Below are positions 22,996 through 35,389 of a DNA stretch of 64,000 nucleotides, in pieces. This stretch comes from Bryum argenteum (Eukaryota; Streptophyta; Bryopsida; Bryales; Bryaceae). The notes beneath the pieces were generated by a model that worked only from the letters and a program-made list of their open reading frames with translations, had not been told where the DNA came from and made no database searches. A program made the position numbers and the translations under genes. The stretch spans positions 4,136,727-4,200,726 of the forward strand of contig CM073327.1 of NCBI GenBank assembly GCA_037043015.1, given 5' to 3'. Each line of letters opens with the position of its first letter. The first letter of the stretch is position 1.

Positions 22996-23698
22996 ATAAA
23001 GTGGTTGTTTGGGGTTAATTCTTGTTGTATTAAAGCATAAGGTTGGTGTCGTTGTTTGTCACATTGTTGACATAACAGGTTGTTTGGAAGAGACATGGTT
23101 GTATCGTAGTCCTAGTTCGGGTTCAATTTCCATTGATCTTGTTTGAGTATCGTTACAATCTGGCGCTATCGAGCTAGTGGGGCAGGAAATTCCAGCAACC
23201 TGGGCCCCTATGTTGTGACAAGGTTACTATTATAAATAAAGGCAATTTTTGCAATCTTTATTTTTTATTTATTTAAATTATTTTTAAAGTTTTATTATAT
23301 ATATATAATTATAATGTAATTATAATTTTGAGTACTTGGATTTATGGTGGTTGTACGTCTCATGGTAGTGGCTCTCCACTTTCGATTTTTCTTTTGTGTG
23401 GTATTATAGACATGGCGTGGTGTATAGCAATTGTATTTATTTCTCTAAATGTACTTTTTATAAGTTTTTTGCTATTTTGAGTTTGGTTTTTAGGATCTTC
23501 ATGGAAGGGATGTATGTAGATGCTCCGGCACCCGATGTGATTACTATTAGTGGTTCAACTGTCCAACCTTTGTTGATAATATCGTTGATGAGAGGTTGGG
23601 TCAGAAACTCACTTTGTATGAAGGAAATAACTAAGGCTCTTCAAAGTTTTTGCACTCTATCCAAAATGTAGAAAAATGACGTTGAGGACGGTTGGGGG

Positions 23699-23951
23699 TT
23701 AACCCTTCATTGACATAGGGGACCAAATTGGTCCTCGAATCTGAACAAGAACTTCCATACTCTCAACGGTGGCAAATTTTGAGATTTTACCCAATGTGGT
23801 CGTTTCAAAAAAAAATAAATGTACAGAATCAAGTTAGCTTGACACTCACCATTTTGGATTTCCGAATTTATTCAATTATCTATGCTAAAATATGGTCAAA
23901 GGACAGTGAGGTCACATTTTTCTCAAGATAGTGATGTCAATTAAGGATTAA
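23699..23951. mobile_element. TTAA element, F1 family, 253 bp
   Basis: Starts TTAACCCTTCATTGACATAG and ends GATGTCAATTAAGGATTAA. Shares CTCAACGGTG and TTTGAGATTTTACCCAATGT with 847-1439 and is a shorter version of it. Bases before it (AGAAAAATGACG) resemble the end of F3 elements. Confidence 0.7.
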
Positions 23952-24149
23952 GGGCTGAGTGGAAGGTCATTTTTGATAATTTAGGCAAGTTTGCACCATG
24001 GACCTTTAGGGGATTAATTTTGACAACACCTAGTAACAACTTCACAAATTCTCCTCGACATCTTTATCACTTAGGTTTTAGCACCAAGAACTTGGGAGAG
24101 AGAAGCTACAATGCCAAAATCTTAACTTTCACAGAGATTTCTCTTCTAG

Positions 24150-24533
24150 AAAGCTCAACTCTAATAAGCCGAAGGAAGCTCAAGGGGCTTATTTCCAACA
24201 GAATTTGCTCTCTAGCTTTCGGTGGTCACCTTCTTGTAATGCATTCAAAAAGTGCAATCTTGTAATTCAATTCACAACTTTTATGAGTGATTTTGTGCTT
24301 TGAAAGGATTGTGGTAGGTAGGTTGGGATTGTACATAACCTTGTAGGAGGTTGCAAGCTCATCATTGATTGGTTCAATCATGATGCCCAAGTTCAGAAAG
24401 TGCACTATTCACGATGACCAAGTTCAAAAAGTGCACTATTCACGATGCCCAAGTTCAGAAAGTGCACTATTAACAATGCCCAAGTCCAAAAGATGTTGTG
24501 ATCCAATTTTGAGGATGGGCGTTTAAGGGTTTA
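24150..24533. mobile_element. Diverged F4 TTAA element with expanded internal repeat
   Basis: Matches 20761-21128 in the same orientation and ends GGGCGTTTAAGGGTTTA, with the terminal TTAA lost. GCCCAAGTTCAGAAAGTGCA and variants are repeated three to four times at 24380-24490, against once or twice in the other copies. Confidence 0.65.
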
Positions 24534-25330
24534 GATTTCTCGCTAATGGTATTTCTACACTACAAGTACTTCGATCTGAAAACACACTAACATGGCGAAT
24601 TTCACCAATTCCCTTCAAGAAATCACAACATTTCAGTCGATCTCCGGAGAGTGTAATCCATCGCGAAGGGATCGAATATGAACATGAAACATAAACTTCA
24701 AGGATCGATCGTGTACACCGAAGAGAACTTATCAATACGTACACATCGGCGCTTTTAATGGACCCAAAACGTACGTACAATCGTCCTTTTTCCAGAACCC
24801 TAGACTGTCGATCGATCATCTCGATCTGCATTGACAATTAAGTCCGTGTCGATGACGACTCGATCAACATGGAGCACCACACCGGCCCACAATGCCTTGA
24901 CAAATAAATACAATCCCATTGATACTGTATCCTTGTGCACAATCAATCATATGATCGATCGAAATAGCGATTCATCAATGAGAACGCTGACTGAGTCGAT
25001 GAGTAGATTGAACCGTGGCTACACTTTTAGCAAGAAAGTTGTTACGAGAAGAGACTGTCATCTTAATTAGATTCTGTTTTTATAGTTTTCTGCGGATGAC
25101 TGTGAAGCCATGTAGCCAACTGGCTAAGAGCATCCGCACCTCAAGCCTAAAAATCACGAAATATTGAGGAGCAGTGCCGCACTGGTGCTCCACACTGCTT
25201 ATATTCAGAGAATAGGACCCGGGTTTTGGCACCTGCTGCGTTGTGCGAGGGCCCTCTAGCTTTTTATTTGGGTGATTAAGGCTTATTAGTAGGCATGGTA
25301 TCAATGCCCGCACAGTCTACTACGGGACTC
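24534..25330. other. GC-richer unassigned region
   Basis: Richer in GC and in CGATCGAT-type sequence than its surroundings. Frames of 79-104 codons occur on both strands without recognised domains. It could be an exon fragment or promoter of an unrecognised gene; nothing decides. Confidence 0.3.
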
Positions 25331-25336
25331 TGCCAT

Positions 25337-25495
25337 GGTTGTCATATTGGACAAATCACTATTCATTTCATGTCCTATTGAACAAGTTACTATTCATCAC
25401 ATTATTCATCAGATGTAGTTGAAAGGTACATCGGATAAACAGTAAATCATCCTACAAGACATGAAATGAGTAGTGATTTTTCCAATATGACAACC
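25337..25495. mobile_element. Foldback MITE, family GGTTGTCATATTGGA, 159 bp
   Basis: Starts GGTTGTCATATTGGACAAAT and ends, reversed, GGTTGTCATATTGGAAAAAT, with inverted repeats of about 40 bp and only two mismatches. Related copies lie at 59941-60073 and 61209-61310. Confidence 0.8.
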
Positions 25496-25510
25496 ACGAA
25501 CTCCTCTTTC

Positions 25511-25733
25511 GATGTTGTGTTCAAGACGAGGGAGATGAAGGCCCTAAAGCTGTCACCTGGACCTACTGGAATAGCGCGTCACGGTTCGTGGAGCACCGTT
25601 GTGGAACTCAGAGGCTGTTTTGATGTTGTGTTCAAGACGAGGGAGATGAAGGCCCTAAAGCCGTCACCTGGACCTGCTGGAATAGCATGTCACGATTCGT
25701 GGAGCACCGTTGTGGGACTCAGAGGCCGCGCAA
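25511..25733 (+). repeat. In-phase tandem duplication, 111 bp x 2
   Basis: Two near-identical 111-bp units start GATGTTGTGTTCAAGACGAG. As 111 is a multiple of three, an open frame spans both, giving twice the same 37 residues with few changes. No domain is recognised. It directly follows the MITE at 25337. Confidence 0.9.
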
Positions 25734-25774
25734 GTAAACACGTTAAGCGGCCGCGTCTAGCGAGCCCGGGTTGA

Positions 25775-27363
25775 GGACCCCTTGATTAGGTGTGCCATAA
25801 AGAATGAATCTGCAGTTTCATAAGTCTCATGCTCTCAATGTTAAAATTGATGGGGGAGGGGAGGGGGGGGGGGGTGCGCACATGGAAGCAGGCGTGGGCA
25901 GCCGAAATTTCGATCCTCATCGAACCCTCGCATTTAGAACCTCCCATCATGAGTTTGTTTTTCAAGGTTCTGGAATCTTCCTTCCTTTGTCTAGATTCCT
26001 AGACACAATCAAGGGTTCTTGACATTCAACACACAATCATCACACTGTAGAATTGACAAGCTGATACCCTTTCCACTTTATAATTTTTTATTGCAACAAA
26101 ACCTAAATGCTTGGATTTTTTTAATCTTTTATAAATAAAAAAATTTCCTTTCATAGAAGAATGTCGTGTTAGTTCCTGCTCACTAAGATTGTGAAGATCT
26201 TAAGTGATTCCCCTTATCTATGTGTAAAAATAAAGTTGTGGGCTTGTGTATCATTCTAGTTGTTAGATCTTGAGTACTAGGGATGGGTTACTATTGTTAT
26301 TTAAGTTGTGAAATGATGACTTTTTGAGGAATATGACCGACTTCATAAAAGTGTCTAGGTACTTTTCATCATTTTCCTACACCTTGGAGAAGTTGTTAGG
26401 ATCTTGGGGTTGGGATGGATGTCGTATTTGAGTATTATTAGTTTGAGAAGTGAAGTGATCTCTTTTTAGGAACATGGACGATTTCAAAGAAGTGTTTAAG
26501 TATTTGTGATTATGTACGGTCCACATAATTTACAAAATGGAGATGTTGTTAGGATCTTGATTGTCGCTAAGGGGAACACCAAACTTTTACACTAGCCCAA
26601 CCTTCAACTTAACTATTGATAGTCTAATATAACTAGCGGTTCTAAAATTACAAACCACATGAACAGGCCGTTCACTTTTTGTTTCATGTTATTATGATAT
26701 TTTTAGTGTTCAAAACAATGGTGCACACCATTCTCAACATTCAAAATCATTGTAATCCTTCGGTTTCTTGCAAACGCCACTTCAAAAATTATGTATACCA
26801 TTAGTTGGTGACTGTCGGTGGGAGCTCTTAGGAATCACAAATGCATCTCATGTCTAGAAGTGGGGATTGGTGGTCGAACTTGTCATTTTGACCTCAATGT
26901 GGCCCTGACATCAGGATGTGTGTCATATTTAGGTGATTACTAGGGTGTTTTTTTTCATGTTTATTTGATTTGTTATGATCATGAGTTATCAATGAGTACT
27001 TCTTAAATTGTCATTTTTGACGAATATGGCAGACTTGACAAAAACTTCAAAGTTTACGAAGATAATAGTCAACATTTGTAGAGTCAATTAATGAATCATT
27101 AGTACTTTATAGCACTTTATTTCAACGTCTTGATGGTGATTTCTTCAATTTAGATTTGTTATTTATGTTATGTAGAGTATAATAAACTAGTCATGGTTCT
27201 TACATCTTACTTTCAACAATTTGTGGCTGAGTGAAGCCCTTGTATCTTTAATCTTGTGATACTAAAACCCTTCTCTTGTGTTAAAAGAAAAAGTATAATA
27301 TCAAATATTGCCAAACTATAAAATTATTGTGCATTGTACCAAACTTGAATACTTACATGAAAG

Positions 27364-27445
<82 letters not shown>

Positions 27446-29740
27446 AAATATACGAGACATATGTTAATCTTTATCTCATCAACATTTCAACATCTCAGAA
27501 ACAAATAATCCATGAAAAAATTTCTTGCTTGGACTAAAAGCCTTGCATTGGTGAAGACCGCCCTTGAACTTAACATAAAGAAGAAGTCAAGAACTAGACC
27601 TCCTTGCACTAAAGATTATCTCTGTTATCACTATAGATTCATGTTGTATTTTGGTGAATCTTTTTATAGTGCTAGTATGTCTACAAGGAAAACTAGAACC
27701 CCACTACAATCCAATATTACAGTTTAAGAGTATATAATTTTATGCCAAGATCTAATACCAAAATTATCCCAATTAAAATCCAAGTGGAAAGTGAACAAAA
27801 ACTATTTCAAGAGTACACTAGTATAAAACCAATCAAGAAGAAAATTCTTGGTCCAACGAAATGGCTTACAATAGCAAAACAGGCCTCACATTCACTAAAC
27901 ATAAACTTTTGTTTGTGGCATAATAATGCATGGGTTTGTTTGATAAATCTTGGATGAATCTGAGATTTTTACTTCAATAGATAGACTTGATTTAGTGTCC
28001 AACCTAACAAGTTGAATTAAAATTGGACTTTGATTAAAGAAGATATGGCTTTTCAAAGTTTCAATCTTTCATCCATTGTGTCAATTTTCAACAGAAGGAG
28101 CATTCAAGGGTGTAGTAAGTAGTCAATAGTTCCATCATAAGTGTATGAGAAGGAACTGATTTCATTCACATTACTTCTAGGTATAAATGAGGTCAAATCA
28201 GTAGTATCAAAATAACAAAATTCCAAGATGCCCAAAAAATACTCTTGAACTATTATTATTGATTTATGTAAATCTATAGACTTTCTCTAATACAAGATAC
28301 TCTTCAATTTTTGTGGCTCTCAATATGATGAAGTGTAAATATTGATGATAATAAATGTAATCAACTTGTTTATAACTACATTGTCCATTTCCCTCGTTAC
28401 TTGGTGAAATATTGAAAGATAATAAAAACGAATCTATTTAAAAATGAAATGAATAAACTCCAAACTTTGTGGTATCCTTTTAATGTTGGTGTATTGATAT
28501 AATTATGTTTATGCAATAGAAGCTTGCTCAATCTTTGAGAGAAATTGTTTGTTGTATCAACATCTATTTTCATGTCTATTTTACAATTGATTTTTTTTTT
28601 TTGGAATAGATCAAAATGTAGACAATGTTGAATGGATATATCATCAAACTCATCAGACTTTCAAAAACATGCCATTTTCATTGACTACTCAACTTTTAGT
28701 TTCAAGTTTTGTATCTAGAGAAGCTCACTTATTTTATTTTAATTCTAAAAACTAAAATAAGATTTTTATTTTTAAAATTTATCTCCTATTTCGCAAAGGA
28801 ATATATTGTAATTAGATGTAAGTAATGGTGATGCATTGTATGTATACAAGTTGCTCTTGTTTGAGAAAAACAATGGCTCTTATTTTGAAAGAACATCCCT
28901 CAATACCTTTCCATAAAGCGAAAGGAAGACATATTGGATCATCTTAATTTGTCATATAAAGATGGTTATTTTCCACTTTGTTTCATTTTTGATGGCGAGG
29001 TTTCCATTGAAGATTTTTGAAGACATTGTCAATATTGTTGAGGCATTTCTTTCAGCAAGTATGATAGGATGGATTCTTTGGATGGCTTGGGTGACTTCCA
29101 AACAATAAGTTGTTGATGCCTTTAGCATAAATGTAATATTTATTTATACATGAATAGAACCATAAAGTATAGAAGGTAATTAGGGTTCATTACTTTGGTT
29201 CATGAATTGTGTCATGTTTGATCTCTGAATCAACTATAGTATCACCTATCTACTTAAATGTAAGGAACCTTAATATATAATGGGACTAAATTTAGTTAAA
29301 GATTCAAAAAAATAAGGATGAAAATTTTATGTTGATTATGTAAGTATGAAAAAATTTGAAAAAGGGTTGGAAATTGAGGGATAAATATTCTTCAAATATC
29401 CTTTAATGATTGATCAACTATGGTAATTGTAATGAACAATTAATAAAGTCTAATATACAAATTACCTTGCCTTAAGTGGTACTAATTTGTTCTTCTAAAA
29501 TCTAAAATTACCTATCATGATCTTGTCAATATGAGATCATCATACAAAACTATGAGGTGATATACAATAATATAGAACTAAGTACTTCTTAGCTTGTAAT
29601 AGCAACTATGTACAATCTCAATCTTGCTTGAAGATGACAATCAAGAAAAACCACCATTTTGAGAATAAGTTTCTAATATGAGCTACTTCCAGTTTTTTAC
29701 AAAGTTTTGAGAATCCCCAACGATTTATGCATATTGAAAT
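25775..29740. other. AT-rich intergenic DNA upstream of the 932-codon frame
   Basis: No gene or element ends were recognised. It holds a G-rich run at 25850-25875 and a TA microsatellite. Short frames at 27512-27957 (two of 71 codons) have no recognised domain. TTAA elements, frequent elsewhere, were not seen. Confidence 0.35.
27365..27438. repeat. (TA)n microsatellite, 37 units
   Basis: Uninterrupted alternating T and A over 74 bp. Confidence 0.97.
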
Positions 29741-32539
29741 ATGAATCAAAAACTTAACAATGATGCAAAATATATGATAACAATGTCTTCTCCTCGTAAA
29801 GAGTCAGATATTAATGATCTTAAAAAAACCAACGAAGATTCAAAACTTGTCTCAACAAACAAAAAAAGGCAAGAATGGTTAAGAAATGAAGTCATTGATA
29901 TTATGTCTCAGAGTAATCCATCTGAGATTAGATCATCTTGTCCATCAATATGTACTTTGGATGTCAATGATAGCATCAATCTCCACAAATACAAGTCAAG
30001 TTCAAATGGTTCGACATGCAATGAAAAATATAGAATACCCAACAAACAACATTGTATTAATCCAAGTAAACCTAGAATTCCAACTCAAAATAACAACTTT
30101 GCAAACGCAAGTAATTTGCAGTCAAACAAAATCAAATCAAATCCAATACTTTTGGACTTGAAAAGTAGTGGTTCTCCACAAACACCTAGTCCTCAAAACA
30201 TAAGAAAACAAGAGTATATTGATACAAATTCAATGAATACTCTTACATGTGAACAAAAGTTGAAGGATGAAATATTGTATCCACATTGCAGGCTAGACAA
30301 CTCAAATAAATTAGATTTAGAAAAATCAAAAAATTCAGATATGGTGAAATCGAATAAATTAAATATATTGAAATCAAAAAATACCAATTGTATGAGTAAT
30401 AAAAATAATTTGAAGTCCTCACCTCCACTTCATATGGAAAAAATAAATGACATCTTGATCATGCAACAAAATCCTTATATTAGAAAATCAATTGATTCTT
30501 CAAGCAACTCTATTTTCTCTACGCAAGAATCTCAATATGAAAGATCTCAAAGTAGTGCACCTTCTTTAAGATCTCAACATATGCAACCTATGCATTTGTC
30601 AAATGTTAACCCTTCCTCAAGCCGATTTACTAATACTAAACAATGTGCTAAAAAGCCACCACTCACTAAAGTAAGTGCTCAAGGAAGCACTAAGATGAAT
30701 CAACGATTAGAAACTTCAAAGCCTCGTTACAATAATTTAGTTAATGTAAATTCGACACGTATCACAAAAGATGGGAACATAATCAATGCTTTATTCATAA
30801 ACAATGAACGCAAAGTGACATTTTCTATGCAAGATGCTCGTTGTGTTCCTGGATCTATACAAGATAATGAAATAGATTGTAGTGATAGCCAAGTGTCATT
30901 TGAATCCTTTGATCCAATTGAAGAGAATCTTGAGTATGATGAAAATTCCGAAGACAATTCCAATGATCCAAGAACTAACTATATTCCGCAAAACAACTAC
31001 AATCAAGAAGACAACTATACATCGGAAAGTAATTTTACACCTGAAAGTAATTATATGCCACAAAGTAGTTACACACAAGAACTTGATCGATACGAGAATG
31101 ATTCTAATCTAGATAATCATTTCAATCCGGAAAATAATTGGATCGTAGAAGATAATTATGATCAAAATATAGGAAATAGTTTTACACCGGAAAGGACCAA
31201 TGAAAGTGACTTAGGATTTGACAACCCCGAATCAACAACATGTGAACGTAGTTCCCTACAACGATATGAAGATAAATTTCCGCATCAACAAGTTAGGGAA
31301 TCTATCGGCAACTATTATATCCCTAGTATAAATGAGGGTAGTCAATTAGACCCCATAGATGAAGATATGTCAAAATCTCAATACTCATCCAAACGTTCAA
31401 GCTTAAATAATGATTTCCAAGGTCGACCTTATGAAGATGCACCTTGCAATAATGGGTCTTGTGACTTAGGAAGTAGTGAAAACAATGAACTTGCTCATGA
31501 CGGAAGTGTGGTCTCAAAACCTGAAAGGTTTGATGATTTTGACGGAAATCAATACAATGAAGATGTCGGAGAGGCTTACAACGATACACAAAGAGGTAGT
31601 ATGGAAGATGGTAATCCCAACAAGTATGAAAGTTTTCAAGATGAGCAAATTTATGATGAACGTCCTAGCTCAAGTGCTCAAGTTGAAACTTATCTAGAGG
31701 ATTGTGATGTAGATGGTAGAAACACATATGCTAATTTTAACATTCCAAACCCATTTGCGGCATTTCATGATGGTCATAGCTTTGTTGAAGACCCTCAAAA
31801 GAAGAGCGGGTCTACCAAAGATCCCGACTCGGAAAGTAATGCTAATAAATTAAGCATTGAACTTAGTGAAATTGAACTCAAAAACATGACCATTGCTCCC
31901 GGAGAATTGAATGAAATTCTGAAAATAAGTGAAGATGCAGTTAAAGCTAATGAGGAATTGGAAAAACAAAAAGCACGTGAACTCGAAATAGAACTCAAAA
32001 CGCAAACTCGAATAAAAAATTCCCTACAAAAGGAACTTGAGAAGGAGCTTGAAGTTGGACTTAAGGAATTGGTGAATCCTAATATGGTAGGTATGGAAGA
32101 CTCTATCAAAGAACTTTTTATTAAATGTGAAGTTGAGATGGAAAATTTAAAAGCACGAGCAAAAGCTGAAAGAAATAGAGGTGACATATCTCCTAAAACA
32201 CCAGCTCAAATAGAAGCGGCAAAGAAACAAAAGGAAAAACATGAAAAAATACGCTTGGAGAATCGCCAAAGACTCTTAACCCAATTGAGTGCAGTTGTAG
32301 ATGGAAATCCTAGGCATGCCATTGCATATTCAACTTGTAAATATTGTAATATAGACTATACTGAGGATTTAAGATCAGAAAGTGAAAACTTCAAATCGCC
32401 AATTGTAACTGAAGAAGAGATCCTTGAATTGATTCAAAAAAATGACATAGAATCAAAAAATCTAAACGAAAGAATAAATAGCACCTTAACTACAAATCCT
32501 ATAGTACATAGCATGCCACCATCTGGTACACAAATATGA
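29741..32539 (+). CDS. Hypothetical protein, 932 aa, low-complexity with helical C-terminal part
   Basis: A single uninterrupted frame of 932 codons in AT-rich DNA, far too long to be chance. No family is recognised. The N-terminal 400 residues are rich in Asn, Ser and Lys and look disordered. Residues 413-448 are six hexapeptides of pattern [NS][YF]xx[QE]x (NYIPQN, NYNQED, NYTSES, NFTPES, NYMPQS, SYTQEL). Residues 450-700 are acidic and Asp/Asn/Ser-rich. Residues 700-860 are charged and probably coiled coil (KQKARELEIELKTQTRIKN). A CxxC pair sits at Cys866/Cys869. The start is the first ATG after an in-frame TGA two codons upstream; it could instead be a large last exon. No signal peptide or membrane segment is seen. 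AATAAA occurs near 32622 and 32670. Codon use is AT-rich, unlike the ARF gene. It could be an orphan plant gene or an old viral or mobile-element gene; nothing decides. Confidence 0.7.
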   Translation: MNQKLNNDAKYMITMSSPRKESDINDLKKTNEDSKLVSTNKKRQEWLRNEVIDIMSQSNPSEIRSSCPSICTLDVNDSINLHKYKSSSNGSTCNEKYRIPNKQHCINPSKPRIPTQNNNFANASNLQSNKIKSNPILLDLKSSGSPQTPSPQNIRKQEYIDTNSMNTLTCEQKLKDEILYPHCRLDNSNKLDLEKSKNSDMVKSNKLNILKSKNTNCMSNKNNLKSSPPLHMEKINDILIMQQNPYIRKSIDSSSNSIFSTQESQYERSQSSAPSLRSQHMQPMHLSNVNPSSSRFTNTKQCAKKPPLTKVSAQGSTKMNQRLETSKPRYNNLVNVNSTRITKDGNIINALFINNERKVTFSMQDARCVPGSIQDNEIDCSDSQVSFESFDPIEENLEYDENSEDNSNDPRTNYIPQNNYNQEDNYTSESNFTPESNYMPQSSYTQELDRYENDSNLDNHFNPENNWIVEDNYDQNIGNSFTPERTNESDLGFDNPESTTCERSSLQRYEDKFPHQQVRESIGNYYIPSINEGSQLDPIDEDMSKSQYSSKRSSLNNDFQGRPYEDAPCNNGSCDLGSSENNELAHDGSVVSKPERFDDFDGNQYNEDVGEAYNDTQRGSMEDGNPNKYESFQDEQIYDERPSSSAQVETYLEDCDVDGRNTYANFNIPNPFAAFHDGHSFVEDPQKKSGSTKDPDSESNANKLSIELSEIELKNMTIAPGELNEILKISEDAVKANEELEKQKARELEIELKTQTRIKNSLQKELEKELEVGLKELVNPNMVGMEDSIKELFIKCEVEMENLKARAKAERNRGDISPKTPAQIEAAKKQKEKHEKIRLENRQRLLTQLSAVVDGNPRHAIAYSTCKYCNIDYTEDLRSESENFKSPIVTEEEILELIQKNDIESKNLNERINSTLTTNPIVHSMPPSGTQI

Positions 32540-32726
32540 TACAACCTTATTTGAAGTTTCTTCTTTGAGTTTGACATATTTTGCAAATCGTCATTCATAT
32601 AATTAACATGGTTTAGAAGTACTAAATAAATAGTATGATAGTAGTGATAATTGAATGATTTCATCTTCACAATAAACTTACTTCTTGACAATCTTTAATG
32701 ATAAAAACATTGCCTTGTTTTGTTTT

Positions 32727-32768
<42 letters not shown>

Positions 32769-33735
32769 TTTTTTAAAAATAATTTAAATAGCGGTTTCAT
32801 CCCAAAAAGGTCCTTTGTGTTGTAAGGAAAATATATAGTTGATGTATTTCATAACCTAGTATAGTTTATGAATTAATTCAAATTAAATTCATAAATCAAC
32901 ATTGTTTGATGTATTTCATGAACTCGTTAAGTTAATCGAGGTATATGTTTAGAAAGGAAATTAGTGGATGAATATTTGATATCTTGCTTTGTATTTTCTT
33001 TCTTATTCATAATGATCATCAACTAATTAAGACATTGTTGCACAAACTCTATATGCTATGTGTGTATATCAGGAAGAAGATCATGTTCAAGTTAAATTAC
33101 AATTTGAATGTTATCAAAAATTCTATACATGTACGGTAAATTTAGTACAATGGATCTGAAAATCACAAAGATGCTTCCAACTATCACCAAGTATTGTAAG
33201 GAACCACAAATATAATATATATTCATCTATATAGAAAGTATAAAATATAATAAATCATGTTATGCTATCATATACAAGAACAAAACAATATGTAGTATAT
33301 TTTCAAATTACTAAAAAAACTAAGACAAAGACATATATACTAAATGTGATTATCACTACCCCTTTAGATTTTAATAAATCACAAATGTATAGAATCATCA
33401 ATAGAGATTCTTGTACGAATATGGAAAATAAATAATAACATAGAAATATTCAAAACTATTTGGGGATACTTTCATAGCAAATGAATTTTCTAAAGCCGTA
33501 CCTTATCCTAACATTTTATGCAAGCATTTAAAACTTTGTTCAAAATAATTAAATAATTAGATAATTAAATAAAATTATTGCAAAGTGAAACAGAATAAAT
33601 ATAATACTAAAATTGCCGAAATTTCTTGATTTTGATTACCTTAGTCAATTGTGGCAAGTTTACAATATGGTCATTGTATAAATTGAAAACATGCATATTT
33701 GTATAAAGTTACGCATTTACCCCATTTGTTTGATA
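32540..33735. other. AT-rich DNA after the 932-codon frame
   Basis: Contains candidate poly(A) signals near 32622 and 32670 and a T-rich tract at 32728-32774. No further gene or element seen. Confidence 0.35.
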
Positions 33736-33837
33736 CTCCCTCTGTCCCATTATGATTTTCTGGTAGGTTCTCTCAAATCTACCTTTGGAGGTAGATTTGA
33801 GAGAACCTACCGGAAAATCATAATGGGACAGAGGGAG
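33736..33837. mobile_element. Stowaway-like MITE, 102 bp, near-perfect palindrome
   Basis: Starts CTCCCTCTGTCCCATTATG and ends with its inverse, flanked by TA on each side. The two 49-nt arms differ at one position, leaving a loop of a few bases. CTCCCTC ends and a TA target are the Stowaway (Tc1/mariner) hallmarks. A transcript would form a near-perfect hairpin. Confidence 0.92.
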
Positions 33838-35150
33838 TACTACTTATATTTATTAATACAACTCTAATGGGCAATTCATTCAAAATATGACATTTTGACA
33901 AGAAAAATAACATTCTTGATGGATTTCAAAGGAATTTTCTCATTCATTTGAGACGACCATAGTTCCAAAATTGTTTCAATTCTGGTAACACTTAGAATCA
34001 AATATTCCATGTAATAACTAATTTTTAAAAGATTGACAGGGTCCCAGACTTAGATGAATTTGAAGAATTCAAGGTGGTTTGGAAGGAAATTTTGTCTAAG
34101 GTGATTTTATCTCATAAATTCCCTTTTGATAGAGTTACAAAATTAGAAGAAGTTGGATTCAGACAACCAAATGAGGCTACATGTTGATAAGTTACAAAAG
34201 ATAAAAGGAATGTGCAAACAAGTGGTTTGCAATGGCCAATGGACATGAATTACTTATAGAACAGAAAGCACTAATGCTTTATGTTTCAACTTGTATGTAG
34301 AAATCTAAGCTTTTAAGAATTTGAGGTTGGAACTATGGTTCAACTCTAAGAGTATAATAGAAATCATGTAAATCTCTCTTCTTCTTCAAATATGATAATT
34401 CTGATTCGGAGGATTGAAATAATTGCAACAAGTTTGTTATAAGTTGTAGAGAGCTTTAGACCATATGATTGCTCATTTCTCCCACTACTTTTTCATCACT
34501 TATCCAATGTGGGCATGATATATGAGATCCTTAGGATCTAATTTCATCCAAGTCGATAAAAGTCATAACATAAGTAGTATTGTATTCTATCTAATACGCA
34601 CTAGAACCACTATAACGCATATTTACACCATTTTAATTCTTTGAACTCATTGTTATCCATGCTATGTTATATTACGCGATGAATTTGATTGCATTCTTAC
34701 AAACACCAAAAACAAGGCCACCTGTCAATGTCATCTTTTACATGTAATTAACTTCCGAACATCAAACCGACATAAATGTAGACTAGTAACTTCAAAACAA
34801 TCTAGAGTTCACATTACAAACCTAAGCAAGGCTTTGCGTCTTGACACAATTCCTTTACAGGAGCGCTAACCTTGAAGCAGAGAGAGGCCCGAATCCGGTC
34901 AATTTGCTTAAAAAAGATATGTTGTTTTTTACAAAAACATAAACTTTGACTCAATGGATCTCAAGATCAACACAGTAAATTTTGATAAAAAATTGTTAAG
35001 TGGACTAATAATGTAGTTACCTACGGATGGGTATCCCAAAAATCAAATTCAAAATGACTTTTGTTCATGGATTTTAGATATGGCTGTCTGGAGGTCACAG
35101 ATGAGCTTCTTCTCCTTACAACTGCAAACAAATCCATAAGGGGTGAGTAG
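33838..35150. other. Unassigned AT-rich DNA
   Basis: No frames, inverted repeats or known element recognised. The 3' part near 34900-35110 is similar in wording to 5160-5330 and may be an old repeat. Confidence 0.3.
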
Positions 35151-35151
35151 T

Positions 35152-35272
35152 TATGTTCTATTACCTTCTTTGTCTTGTGGCCATTGAGGTAAAGACATTA
35201 CGAACAGACACAGTATTCACGCCAATCTTTGATTTGAAGATTGGAGTTCTTATCTATCTATCTATCTTGCAA
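35152..35272 (+). mobile_element. SINE fragment with TATC tail
   Basis: CTTGTGGCCATTGAGG, ATTACGAACAGACAC and ATTCACGCC match the last 110 bp of the SINE at 5406. It ends in four TATC units, longer than in the other copies, suggesting the tail is a simple-repeat type. Confidence 0.75.
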
Positions 35273-35389
35273 ACAAACACCAGGATCGTTGAAGGTGAAC
35301 AGGAACCTTGCACGTCAACAGCAGGAACCCAAACCTTGAGAATATCATACTGTACATTCTGCTCGCTCTTTTGAGATTAGCAACCACTC

